From NCBI RefSeq assembly GCF_037963145.1, contig NZ_CP150144.1, positions 3,286,001 to 3,350,000 of the forward strand: a stretch of 64,000 nucleotides of DNA. The letters run 5' to 3'. The DNA comes from Oceanobacillus sp. FSL K6-2867. GTDB taxonomy: Bacteria > Bacillota > Bacilli > Bacillales > Amphibacillaceae. This document shows, in pieces, positions 1 through 7,552 of this stretch. The notes beneath the pieces are model-generated. The model saw only the letters and a program-made list of their open reading frames with translations, was not told the DNA's origin and ran no database searches. The translations under genes were made by a program, and so were the position numbers. Positions within the stretch are counted from its first letter, which is position 1. The number at the start of each line of letters is the position of its first letter.

Positions 1-83
1 AGCTCGATCCGTCCGCTTTTCTCTGGACGATGGTCAAGACCTGCTAAGGATGCTGGTTGATTATTAAGATTGATGGATGACAC
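1..83 (-). CDS. gvpK: Gas vesicle protein GvpK, N-terminal part (partial)
   Basis: Reading the minus strand from a GTG at 83 gives a 27-codon open frame that runs off the window. It begins MSSINLNNQPASL and reaches the GvpK family signature K-S-G-R-I-E-L, which in B. megaterium GvpK precedes the conserved core. A strong SD (AAAAGGAGGAG) lies about 7 bases before the GTG, inside the end of gvpS, so the two genes overlap by 20 bases and are probably translationally coupled. GvpK is a conserved minor gas-vesicle assembly protein. Only the start is visible; identity rests on the short signature plus its position after gvpS, which matches the B. megaterium order. Confidence 0.8.
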   Translation of the reverse strand, partial: MSSINLNNQPASLAGLDHRPEKSGRIE

Positions 84-312
84 GATCCAACTCCTCCTTT
101 TCATAATCAAATTGTTTCGATGAAAATTTCTCAGCTGTTTGCTGATTCGATTCAATAAGTGTTTCAACTGAGGAGATCAATACGCGTAAATCGAGATAGA
201 CTAAGTCGATTCCAGCGATAGAGAGGATGATATCTCCTTTAATTGCTACACCTTTATCCAGAACTACATCGAGAACATCAATGAGGCCAACCTCTTTATT
301 TTCAAATTCCAT
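64..312 (-). CDS. gvpS: Gas vesicle protein GvpS (GvpA/J family)
   Basis: 82 aa. The segment LIDVLDVVLDKGVAIKGDI followed by LVYLDLRVLISSVETLIE is the GvpA-fold core (helix-strand-strand-helix), but the tail is polar and unlike the structural shell protein, so this is a minor shell-related paralogue. Position after gvpL and before gvpK matches gvpS of B. megaterium. The ATG is preceded by GGAGG with a 6-base gap. GvpJ/S/M proteins are thought to nucleate the conical ends of the vesicle. The family is clear; the letter assignment (S rather than J) is by gene order. Confidence 0.85.
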   Translation of the reverse strand: MEFENKEVGLIDVLDVVLDKGVAIKGDIILSIAGIDLVYLDLRVLISSVETLIESNQQTAEKFSSKQFDYEKEELDRVIHQS

Positions 313-326
313 GTGTATCCTCCAAA

Positions 327-1130
327 CTAGCTAATCTTGGCAAAATGATAGGATGGCCATGGTCCTGTAACCTCGAAGTGCCAGCCTGATCCCGCCCATT
401 TATCCTGCAGCTTTTTAATGATAGATTTAAAATCATTAATTCGAGATTTATCCACCATATAGACACTGTTCCAGCACATTTCTTCTTGGCGTCCCGTAAC
501 ATCCTTATTCCAATTTCTTTTCACTTCGTGGTCGACACTTAATGCTGCTAGTTTCTTATGAATCGATTTTGAAAAGGCATGTGTTTCTTTCTCTGTCTCT
601 TGATCAATAAGTTGATGAAGCCTTCTATTTTCCAAGTACTGACGGCCAGGTGACATGGCAGCAATTTCTTTCTTTTTGGCTTCTATCGTTTCATTATTAC
701 TTGCCACCATTTCTTTTAGCTTATCCCGCTCGCAATAGAGTTTTAATATCCACTCATCTTTATCTGCGATGTTATCAAGTAAATGGAGCATACGTGTCTC
801 GTGGGTGCTGATTGTGTTTTTTAAACTTTCCAGACCAGAATAGATCGTGCAAAACTTCATTGGGATGATAGGATATCTCTCATAAAATTCCATCAATGCT
901 TCGTGATGGTGAAATGCTTTCTGGTGGAGCCAATTAACATCATTTGATTTTTTTTCGAGTTCCTTTTCACTGTATTCCACTGGGTCCAGCTCACAGACAA
1001 TGGCATCGACATTTTCAAATGGAAGGCTGTAAATCTGTGACTCCTCATCCAGCCCTTTAAGAGAGGGGAGGGGAGCTGCGTCTTTTCCGCTTGCCGGTAT
1101 AATTCCATATAAATAGATTAATTTCTCCAT
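327..1130 (-). CDS. gvpL: Gas vesicle protein GvpL (GvpL/GvpF family)
   Basis: 267 aa, a usual length for the GvpL/F family. It opens with the family strand EKLIYLYGIIPA and ends with the characteristic GWHFEVTGPWPSYHF motif; a charged, coiled-coil-like middle (about residues 130-200) lies between. GvpF/L proteins bind several other Gvp proteins and act in vesicle nucleation. It is the second family member in the operon (see gvpF at 1394-2161), separated from it by gvpG, exactly as in B. megaterium. It starts 10 bases after gvpG ends, with AGGATGA as SD. Confidence 0.9.
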   Translation of the reverse strand: MEKLIYLYGIIPASGKDAAPLPSLKGLDEESQIYSLPFENVDAIVCELDPVEYSEKELEKKSNDVNWLHQKAFHHHEALMEFYERYPIIPMKFCTIYSGLESLKNTISTHETRMLHLLDNIADKDEWILKLYCERDKLKEMVASNNETIEAKKKEIAAMSPGRQYLENRRLHQLIDQETEKETHAFSKSIHKKLAALSVDHEVKRNWNKDVTGRQEEMCWNSVYMVDKSRINDFKSIIKKLQDKWAGSGWHFEVTGPWPSYHFAKIS

Positions 1131-1139
1131 ATTTCATCC

Positions 1140-1397
1140 TCACTCTTTTCGTTTTGTTAACTCATTTATTTGTTCCATTTCTCGTTTTTTAGCAATTTCA
1201 TAACGAACTAACAGTTCCGTTTCAGATTGCTTGTAGGATGCCTCATCAATTTCTTCCAGTTCATACATCATCTGCAGGTGAATTAATTTCTTTTGGATGT
1301 GCTCCAGATCATATAGCTCTTTTTCCACTTCTTCTTGAACCTTTTCCCCAATTTTTACAATTAAGTTTATCGGCGAAGTGAAGATTTTTTGGATCAT
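1140..1397 (-). CDS. gvpG: Gas vesicle protein GvpG
   Basis: 85 aa, small, very charged and helical. The N-terminus IFTSPINLIVKIGEKVQEEVEKELYDLEHIQKKLIHLQMMYELEEIDE... matches the GvpG family pattern (a short hydrophobic start followed by a coiled coil with an L-x-x-M-Y-E-x-E-I segment). Its ATG overlaps the gvpF stop in an ATGA arrangement (1394-1397), showing translational coupling. GvpG is an essential minor assembly protein in studied gvp clusters, with no known enzymatic activity. Confidence 0.88.
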   Translation of the reverse strand: MIQKIFTSPINLIVKIGEKVQEEVEKELYDLEHIQKKLIHLQMMYELEEIDEASYKQSETELLVRYEIAKKREMEQINELTKRKE

Positions 1398-2161
1398 GTG
1401 GAAGGTTCTTCTATCTTTAATTTAATATTGATAAAGTTATAGGCTGGCCATGGTCCTGTGTATTTAAAGTCCACTTTATCCTGCCAGCTGTCATGAAGTT
1501 CATTTACTTTTTTATCGAATTGGGACTCCTTGTCGCTATCTATCAGGTACGCGGCATTGAGAAGCATTTTTTCGCCGATTGGATCATTGATTTGATTGGC
1601 CTCTGCGAGAGTACTTAATGAATCATGTATTTCTGACTTGATATCATTCTGTAGTGAATGGAAGAAGTCTTTCGCCATCTCGCCTAACTGAATCCGGTCA
1701 AAATATCCGGCAGCCTCTGATTTGGAGTGTACGATCTGTTTTTTCTTCATGACATTTTCATTTTGCTTGATACTCTTTTCCAGCCAATCTTTTTTACCAA
1801 CAACCTTTAAACCAACCTCGATTTTTCCTTTAATTTGAGGGAAAATTTCCACTAACTGAGGATAGAGGCTTTCTGCTAAGGCGAGCACATCCTCTTCACT
1901 TTGGAATAGGTTCCCGAAACTGATTGGCACGACTGTATCCATCGTTTCCATTACTCGGGAAAGCACTTTCTGATGCATCATTAGATTTTCTTTACTCGGA
2001 TGATAGATTTTCATAGGAACACGAGTAACGACCATTGCTGCATCTTTATAATGGACCGTGTAAATCTCTCTGTCTTCGCTATCAAAATGGACATTGCCGA
2101 ATCCAGCCTTTTTATCTGTCTGAATGCCGCAAAATACATAAATTCCTTGTTTCTCACTCAT
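1394..2161 (-). CDS. gvpF: Gas vesicle protein GvpF (GvpL/GvpF family)
   Basis: 255 aa from the ATG at 2161 (protein MSEKQGIYVFCGIQ). An in-frame ATG at 2191 exists but would overlap gvpN and adds a lysine-rich stretch atypical of the family; the 2161 start follows the gvpN stop by 5 bases with AGGGTGA about 8 bases upstream, so it is preferred. The N-terminal strand and the C-terminal VDFKYTGPWPAYNF motif are diagnostic of GvpF/L, and the C-terminal motif closely resembles that of GvpL in the same operon. The central part is helical and charged. GvpF is known to contact GvpA at vesicle nucleation. Confidence 0.88.
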   Translation of the reverse strand: MSEKQGIYVFCGIQTDKKAGFGNVHFDSEDREIYTVHYKDAAMVVTRVPMKIYHPSKENLMMHQKVLSRVMETMDTVVPISFGNLFQSEEDVLALAESLYPQLVEIFPQIKGKIEVGLKVVGKKDWLEKSIKQNENVMKKKQIVHSKSEAAGYFDRIQLGEMAKDFFHSLQNDIKSEIHDSLSTLAEANQINDPIGEKMLLNAAYLIDSDKESQFDKKVNELHDSWQDKVDFKYTGPWPAYNFINIKLKIEEPST

Positions 2162-2166
2162 CTTCT

Positions 2167-3099
2167 TCACCCTAACGTAATTTTTTTGCATTCTTGTACA
2201 AGCTGTCTTTTTATGCGCTGTTTCTGTTTATCTTCTATGCATGCCTGAAGGGGGAACCATGTCATGTCAAAGCATAGTTGATTAAACTCCTCATTCTTGC
2301 CGTCAACTGGTATATCATACTGTTTCACGAATTCAGCTATCATAATGGACGCTCTTAATGAAGGTCCTTGATAATTCTGGCCTGTATCACATAGCTTTCT
2401 GATTTTCATCATAAATTCAACGATTGCTTCTGCCTTTTCTCGCTCGATCGCTGTTTTATGGACAACTGCTGTAACTTCCGCTTCCTGATCCAGGGATCCA
2501 AGCGTCAGTGTCACCATTCGGTCTAAAAGGGCATCCTGTGATGCATAGACACCTGCATATTCGACAGGATTACTAGTGAAAATAGCAGAGAAATTTTGAT
2601 GGACTTTTATAAATGGCTCCTTTTGTTTGGTTCCATACAGGGGTAAGATCCTCTCTTCTAAAATAGGCAAAAAGATGTTATTTATCTCAGGCTGGGAACG
2701 TGTAAACTCGTCATATACGAGTGTATAGCCTTTTTTTACCGCTTCGAGTAATCGTCCGTCTGACCAGGATTCCGTAACGCTTTCTTCAATTTTTTGAACG
2801 CTTCTTATATAATTATCTTTCAGTTTTCTGCGTTTATAGCCAGTAAATGCACCAATAAAATCCTCTGTAGAAAGCTCTTTATTTCCATTTATCAGTATGA
2901 CGGGTCGCTTTCTTTGCTTCGCTATATGAAGAGCGAGTGTTGTTTTCCCAATTCCTGAAGGACCTGTAAGATGAAGGGGGTAGCCGGTATTCAGGTAGCG
3001 TAATGACCGTTTAATAATTCCTTTGTAGTAAGCAGACTGTTCATATAAACTTTTTTGGTTTGTCTCCGTAGAATCGGTCACGTTTGAGCCTCCTGCCAT
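2167..3099 (-). CDS. gvpN: Gas vesicle AAA+ ATPase GvpN
   Basis: 310 aa AAA+ protein of the MoxR/GvpN type. Walker A GPSGIGKT is at residues 46-53, Walker B TLVYDE at about 126-131, sensor region FTSNPVEYAGVYAS at about 191-204, and an arginine-rich tail. GvpN is the only ATPase in gvp clusters; it enhances vesicle growth, probably by remodelling shell subunits. SD CTGGAGG lies 11 bases before the ATG. It starts next to the gvpO stop codon. The translation ends ITLG just before the gvpF start. Confidence 0.93.
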   Translation of the reverse strand: MAGGSNVTDSTETNQKSLYEQSAYYKGIIKRSLRYLNTGYPLHLTGPSGIGKTTLALHIAKQRKRPVILINGNKELSTEDFIGAFTGYKRRKLKDNYIRSVQKIEESVTESWSDGRLLEAVKKGYTLVYDEFTRSQPEINNIFLPILEERILPLYGTKQKEPFIKVHQNFSAIFTSNPVEYAGVYASQDALLDRMVTLTLGSLDQEAEVTAVVHKTAIEREKAEAIVEFMMKIRKLCDTGQNYQGPSLRASIMIAEFVKQYDIPVDGKNEEFNQLCFDMTWFPLQACIEDKQKQRIKRQLVQECKKITLG

Positions 3100-3366
3100 C
3101 TAAGCTTGTTCCTCCAGATCACTTCGGAATCTAAGACTTATTCTTGAAAAGCCGGTAACCTCGGAATCTGTATCGAGGAAAACCTCGTATAATCCAATCA
3201 TTTGATCATTCGCGTATTTTTTCATATATTCTTTTTCCTCAATCACTTCTACAAGTGCCCGCCAGCCAGTCTCGCCATCTTCCTCCTGTTTTTTAACCGA
3301 AATAATTTTATGGGGAGGAGCGATATTTTCGTTAAAAAACTGCTTTACTTCCTCCATCACTTTCAT
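3100..3366 (-). CDS. gvpO: Gas vesicle protein GvpO (GvpR in B. megaterium nomenclature)
   Basis: 88 aa from ATG 3366 (MKVMEEVKQFFNENI). The frame extends to a TTG at 3396 but that codon has no SD, while ATG 3366 has AAGGAAG 8 bases upstream. The protein has the GvpO fold pattern: an N-terminal helix, then GWRALVEVIEEKEY and the strand YEVFLDTDSEVTGFSR. GvpO is a small protein required for vesicle formation in haloarchaea; in B. megaterium the gene in this slot is called gvpR. Order gvpA/B-gvpO/R-gvpN is conserved. Confidence 0.85.
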   Translation of the reverse strand: MKVMEEVKQFFNENIAPPHKIISVKKQEEDGETGWRALVEVIEEKEYMKKYANDQMIGLYEVFLDTDSEVTGFSRISLRFRSDLEEQA

Positions 3367-3514
3367 ATGTCTCACTTCCTTGTATTTTTTCGGCAAATGA
3401 GCTAGGATAAAAATTTTTATTAACTAAATCCTAGAATCTCTTTAACATGCCAAGTGTTCCAGTAAGTATAACCGGAATCGGAGTATATCCTGATTCCAGT
3501 TGGTGAGTTAAAAT

Positions 3515-3790
3515 CTATGCTTCTTCCTCTTCATATTCCAAGCTATTACCCCGTGCAGATAAGCGATCAGATAGGCCATCCTCTTCAAAATCATCCTGTA
3601 ATAAACCAACGGCCTCAGCATAGCGCAGCCATGTATCGACACTTGCAATTACTACACGTGCCTCCACGGTAATTAATTCAATACCTACTACGGAAACTCT
3701 TGCAAACGCATCGATGACAATTCCCTTATCCAAAATTCGGTCAATTACCTCTGCTAAACTTGAACTATCGGTTGACTTTTGTATAGCCAT
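3515..3790 (-). CDS. gvpA: Gas vesicle structural shell protein GvpA/GvpB
   Basis: 91 aa. Residues 9-66 ([20 protein letters not shown] ... [18 protein letters not shown]) are the nearly invariant GvpA shell fold: amphipathic helix, beta hairpin, helix. The acidic tail after residue 66 ([17 protein letters not shown]) is variable, as in B. megaterium GvpB. SD AAAGGAGC sits about 9 bases before the ATG. This is the only major shell gene visible and stands second after gvpQ, so it should supply the main ribbed-shell protein. A 118-base gap to gvpO may hold a processing site or weak terminator; no strong hairpin with a U-run was seen there. Confidence 0.95.
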   Translation of the reverse strand: MAIQKSTDSSSLAEVIDRILDKGIVIDAFARVSVVGIELITVEARVVIASVDTWLRYAEAVGLLQDDFEEDGLSDRLSARGNSLEYEEEEA

Positions 3791-3894
3791 TTAAATCATG
3801 CTCCTTTCTGGATCGTTGAACTTACTAAGAATTAGGTTTTGTGTTGATTAGAAAACTAAAACTCGTCACTGAACAGGCGTTTCCGCTTTTGTGC

Positions 3895-4461
3895 TTAAAG
3901 ATCTGCATAATGCTTAATACTCCTTGGACCTTTCATTTTTGCAGAACTTTTAATAGAGGCTGCACTTTTCAACTGACTTACACCTTTGATGTGATTTACA
4001 CCACGAATCCCTGTTTCCGATTTTGTCCTTCTTCTTAATTTGCTTTGAAATTCCTCTCCAGTTTCCTTTGCACCTGCTACTTTTTCCTTTACCTGCAAGA
4101 GGGCATGCTGCATTTTGTCTTCCACTTTTTCTGCATTTGCATGAACCTTTGCTACATTTTCATATTTCTTTTTCTTCAGCTTTTCTGCAGCTTCATTTAC
4201 TTTGGATTGAATACCTTCAGTCAGCTTATTACGGAATTGCTCTGCCATTTCCTCTTTTATTTCTGATTTTGCTGCTTGTTTGATTTCCGTTGGGCTGTCT
4301 GCTCGTTTGATAATATTTTTTACTTTGGGAGCAGCATTTCGAATCCCTTTTGATAGCTTAGGAAATAAAAACGGTGCAGTAGTAGCTAAAAAAGTAATCC
4401 CACCAGCAATAAACGAGGCTTGCACGCCAGGTTTTTCGATTATCTTCTTCGTTGTTCCCAT
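3895..4461 (-). CDS. gvpQ: Gas vesicle accessory protein GvpQ
   Basis: 188 aa. The first 40 residues (KPGVQASFIAGGITFLATTAPFLFPK) contain one hydrophobic segment and match GvpQ; the rest is a long lysine- and glutamate-rich coiled coil (about 45-150) with a basic tail. In B. megaterium gvpQ lies between gvpP and the shell gene gvpB, which fits this position; gvpP and a second shell gene are absent upstream here. AAGGAGG lies 7 bases before the ATG. Function is unknown; a membrane- or shell-associated helper is an inference. Confidence 0.8.
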   Translation of the reverse strand: MGTTKKIIEKPGVQASFIAGGITFLATTAPFLFPKLSKGIRNAAPKVKNIIKRADSPTEIKQAAKSEIKEEMAEQFRNKLTEGIQSKVNEAAEKLKKKKYENVAKVHANAEKVEDKMQHALLQVKEKVAGAKETGEEFQSKLRRRTKSETGIRGVNHIKGVSQLKSAASIKSSAKMKGPRSIKHYADL

Positions 4462-4777
4462 AGATAACCTCCTTAGCAGGGGCCTGATTGAATATCAGCT
4501 TAGCAATTAATTACCCTTCCATACGTTTAAGAAACTAGATAATTTTAACTAGATTAAAGAAACATGGCATGTTGTAACAATAAAGGTACAAAAAAACGGA
4601 AGCATAGAGGTTAATTAGAGGCAGGAATTACAAAAATTACAATTGTATTAAAATTAGAAATGCCTGTCTGTTTGTCTCTTATATATAAAAAAATTTACAT
4701 GGATTTATTATTTACTAAATATTCATTCATTAAAATGGATATGAGGACACGAATAAATTGATGGGGGGATAAACGGT
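4462..4777. promoter_or_regulatory. Divergent intergenic region with candidate sigma-B-type gvp promoter
   Basis: Region between gvpQ (minus) and the PAP2 gene (plus). On the minus strand GTTTCT (4535-4530) is separated by 13 bases from GGGTAA (4516-4511), close to the sigma-B consensus GTTTAA-N12-14-GGGTAT, about 55 bases before the gvpQ SD. A small palindrome AACATGGCATGTT is at 4561-4573. No convincing sigma-A -35/-10 pair was seen for gvpQ. The sigma-B call is tentative: the -35 has two mismatches. Confidence 0.35.
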
Positions 4778-5320
4778 ATGGTTAAGTTCTTTCATTGGTT
4801 TTATACAACGGAAGTTCATCTCTTTCGTTTGATAAACCAATACTTCGACAGGAAGTATGTAAACAGCTTTTTTCTGACGGTCACACACTTTGGCGGAGCA
4901 AGGTTTACGATAGCCGCCGTATTACTTCTGATATTATTTACATCTGGAACGATTCAATTGCTTGCGATTGCTAGTGCAGCAGCTTTAACAATGAGTCATC
5001 TTCCGGTTGCACTTCTTAAAAAGCTGTTTCCTCGCAAAAGACCTTATGTAAGATTAGAAGAAATAAATGTGATGGAAAATCCATTGCAGGATCATTCTTT
5101 TCCTTCTGGTCATACAACAGCAATATTTGCAATCATAATTCCATTTATACTTTTTTATCCTATCTTGACCGCCATTTTACTTCCCTTGGGCATTGCTGTT
5201 GGACTATCTCGAATTTATTTGGGACTTCATTATCCTACAGATGTGCTTGCAGGATGCTTATTTGGGACAGCGATAGGCACTCTAACACTTTCATTTATTC
5301 GTATGCTCGTCTTGTTTTAA
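4778..5320 (+). CDS. PAP2-family membrane phosphatase (undecaprenyl-diphosphatase-like)
   Basis: 180 aa with about five membrane segments. The three PAP2 signatures are intact: KKLFPRKRP (81-89), PSGH (109-112) and SRIYLGLHYPTD (144-155), containing the catalytic histidines and the phosphate-binding Lys/Arg. Such proteins dephosphorylate undecaprenyl diphosphate (BcrC-type) or phosphatidylglycerol phosphate at the membrane. GGGGGAT lies 8 bases before the ATG. The downstream glycosyltransferase starts 60 bases later, suggesting a shared envelope-lipid role. The exact substrate cannot be read from sequence. Confidence 0.88.
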   Translation: MVKFFHWFYTTEVHLFRLINQYFDRKYVNSFFLTVTHFGGARFTIAAVLLLILFTSGTIQLLAIASAAALTMSHLPVALLKKLFPRKRPYVRLEEINVMENPLQDHSFPSGHTTAIFAIIIPFILFYPILTAILLPLGIAVGLSRIYLGLHYPTDVLAGCLFGTAIGTLTLSFIRMLVLF

Positions 5321-5380
5321 TAGTCGTTTATACCTGTTTGCATGTACATTTATCAAATATTTGATGTGGGGTGGATGGTC

Positions 5381-6523
5381 TTGAAAATTGCTATTTTTAC
5401 AGATACCTTTGCACCGGAAGTGAATGGGGTTGCCAAAACATTAAAACGATTTACGGAATATCTAGACGAACAGGGAATAGAATACCGTGTTTTTGCACCT
5501 AAAAGTTCAAATGAAGACCTATATTCAAGCAATGTGCATCGTTTTCTTAGCTTGCCATTCTTTCTATATCAGGAATGTCGATTAGCATTGCCGAGAATGT
5601 CAAATGTCAGAGATGAACTACAGCAATTTCAGCCGGATATTATTCATGTGGCGACACCGTTTAATATGGGGCTTTGCGGACTGCATTACGCGAAAAAACT
5701 TCATATACCGATTGTCGGCTCTTATCATACAGACTTTGATAAATACTTGGCCTATTATGATATGCAATTTTTATCAAGAGTGCTTTGGAAATATATGCAC
5801 TGGTTTCATCGCCCATTAAAGAAGATTTTTGTACCATCAACAGATACAATGGAACAATTGCAAAAGCGCGGATTTACGAACCTGTCGATATGGTCCCGCG
5901 GCGTAGACATATCCATGTATCATAGTAGATATAGTGAAGAGCTGGTTAGAGAAAAATATCAGATTAAAGAAAAATATATTCTGCTGTATGTGGGGAGAAT
6001 TTCTCCGGAAAAAGATGTTGGCTTGCTGCCAGCCATTAATGAAAAGCTGCTCCAAAAAGGAATCGATGATGTTCATTGGCTTATCGTGGGGGATGGCCCA
6101 TTAAAAGATGAATTAGAACAAATCGCACCGTCAAACATGACGTTTGCAGGCTATATAAATGGAAAAGATTTAGCAGAAATGTATGCAGCAGCAAATTTAT
6201 TTGTTTTTCCTTCTGCTACAGAAACCTTCGGAAATGTTGTATTAGAAGCGATGGCATGTGGAACACCAGTGATCGGTGTTAATGCTGGTGGTGTTCGAAC
6301 CATTATTAAGAATGGTTTAACAGGGATTTTATGTAAAGAGAAGGATGAGGATGGATTTACAGAATCAATTATTCGTATGCTTTCCAATCGGGTGGAGAGA
6401 GAAACAATGCGATTAGAAGCAAAGAAATATGCGAAAACACAGGCTTGGGATACGATTTTTGATGGACTTTTAGCAGAATATGAACAAGTGACGCAAGAGG
6501 CAGGAGACAAAGTGCTTGCTTAA
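5381..6523 (+). CDS. GT4-family glycosyltransferase (MgtA/PimB-like)
   Basis: About 380 aa. N-terminal KIAIFTDTFAPEVNGVAKTL is the GT4 GT-B acceptor-domain start; GRISPEKD (donor domain start) and FPSATETFGNVVLEAMACG (the EX7E motif) mark the nucleotide-sugar site. Relatives are GDP-mannose or UDP-glucose transferases acting on lipids (diacylglycerol, phosphatidylinositol). Start choice: GGGGTGG lies 6 bases before a TTG at 5381, a better spacing than for ATG 5375 or the far-upstream ATG 5342; 5375 remains possible. Follows the PAP2 gene in the same direction and ends before a terminator at 6562. Confidence 0.85.
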   Translation: MKIAIFTDTFAPEVNGVAKTLKRFTEYLDEQGIEYRVFAPKSSNEDLYSSNVHRFLSLPFFLYQECRLALPRMSNVRDELQQFQPDIIHVATPFNMGLCGLHYAKKLHIPIVGSYHTDFDKYLAYYDMQFLSRVLWKYMHWFHRPLKKIFVPSTDTMEQLQKRGFTNLSIWSRGVDISMYHSRYSEELVREKYQIKEKYILLYVGRISPEKDVGLLPAINEKLLQKGIDDVHWLIVGDGPLKDELEQIAPSNMTFAGYINGKDLAEMYAAANLFVFPSATETFGNVVLEAMACGTPVIGVNAGGVRTIIKNGLTGILCKEKDEDGFTESIIRMLSNRVERETMRLEAKKYAKTQAWDTIFDGLLAEYEQVTQEAGDKVLA

Positions 6524-6561
6524 GTGTATGTGGTCTGTGAAAAAGACAAATGATAGATTAG

Positions 6562-6598
6562 AAGCTGAATTCATAAATAATGAGTTCAGCTTTTTTTC
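6562..6598 (+). terminator. Rho-independent terminator after the glycosyltransferase
   Basis: AAGCTGAATTCAT - AAATA - ATGAGTTCAGCTT stem-loop followed by a run of T. Ends the PAP2-glycosyltransferase unit. Confidence 0.85.
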
Positions 6599-6769
6599 TT
6601 TCCGTTTCCAAGATTTAATGAGAGGAATTTTTTGTAAAGCGCATAACCTTGACATTCGATACTATCCATACTAGAGTTATAGGTTAATTGCTATCATTTA
6701 GGTGAGCTTTCCAACGTTCATTTTAAAAGCAAAAATAGATATTTTATGGTTTAAGGAGTATTGGTATGC

Positions 6770-7459
6770 GTGGAAATTTCAGTTTTATATGAGGATAATC
6801 ATCTGCTGCTTGTGGAAAAGCCAGTTAATATCCCAGTGCAAGCAGATCGGACAGGGGACCATGACTTTTTGTCGATGCTGAAGCAGCACCTGAAAATTCG
6901 TTATGGAAAACCAGGAAATGTTTATCTTGGATTGGTGCATCGCTTGGACCGCCCTGTTGGTGGAGCAATGGTTTTCGCTAAAACATCGAAAGCTGCATCT
7001 CGAATGTCAGATTTAGTTCGCAGACAAGCAATCGAACGAAAATATTTGGCTGTTGTAAGAGGTTTGCCAACAAAGAATGAGGCAAAGCTTGAGCATTATC
7101 TCTATAAAAACACCCGTGAAAACAAGGTATATACGGTAGCGGCCAATCATCAAAAGGCGAAGAAGGCAGTACTTGATTATAAAATGATTGCCAACAGAGA
7201 AGGTTTAAGTTTATTGTCTGTAAAGCTTCATACAGGAAGGCCACATCAAATACGTGTTCAGCTCTCCGCAAATAAAACACCGATCTATGGGGATCAGAAA
7301 TATGGGCAAAAGACTAATCGACCCGGACAGCAAATTGCACTCTGGGCAAATCTATTGCGGTTCGAGCATCCGGTGAAAAAAGAAATGATAGAGGTGCAGT
7401 GCCCTCCACCAGAAGAGCGTTATCCGTGGAATGTTTGGAATAAGATATACAAAAGGTAA
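6770..7459 (+). CDS. RluA-family RNA pseudouridine synthase
   Basis: 229 aa. HRLDRPVGGAMVFAKT is the catalytic motif with the nucleophilic aspartate in HRLD; LHTGRPHQIRVQ is the second RluA signature. No S4 domain, so it belongs to the short YhcT/YlyB-like class that isomerises uridine in rRNA or tRNA. Start: AAGGAG at 6753-6758 is only 2 bases from a TTG at 6761, but 11 bases from GTG 6770, which also gives the family-typical start MEISVLYEDNHLLLVEKP. Monocistronic between a terminator upstream and a hairpin downstream. Confidence 0.88.
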   Translation: MEISVLYEDNHLLLVEKPVNIPVQADRTGDHDFLSMLKQHLKIRYGKPGNVYLGLVHRLDRPVGGAMVFAKTSKAASRMSDLVRRQAIERKYLAVVRGLPTKNEAKLEHYLYKNTRENKVYTVAANHQKAKKAVLDYKMIANREGLSLLSVKLHTGRPHQIRVQLSANKTPIYGDQKYGQKTNRPGQQIALWANLLRFEHPVKKEMIEVQCPPPEERYPWNVWNKIYKR

Positions 7460-7492
7460 TTTGAATTTAGCAATCTACTAAAACAGAAAAAC

Positions 7493-7526
7493 GCGCTGGA
7501 ATAAACGAATGAATAGATTCCAGCGC
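7493..7526 (-). terminator. Terminator of the tartrate/malate dehydrogenase gene
   Basis: GCGCTGGAAT / ATTCCAGCGC inverted repeat with a 14-base loop; on the minus strand the stem is followed by GTTTTTCTGTTTT. Lies between convergent genes; U-run only on the minus side. Confidence 0.75.
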
Positions 7527-7552
7527 ATGATAAAACACTTATTCAGCAGGAT

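Noticed and set aside
3366..3396. TTG start for gvpO at 3396
   Set aside because: No SD before it, whereas ATG 3366 has AAGGAAG at proper distance.
4023..4283. Plus-strand open frames opposite gvpQ
   Set aside because: Shadows of the lysine/glutamate-rich minus-strand gene; no SD and Leu/Phe-rich nonsense.
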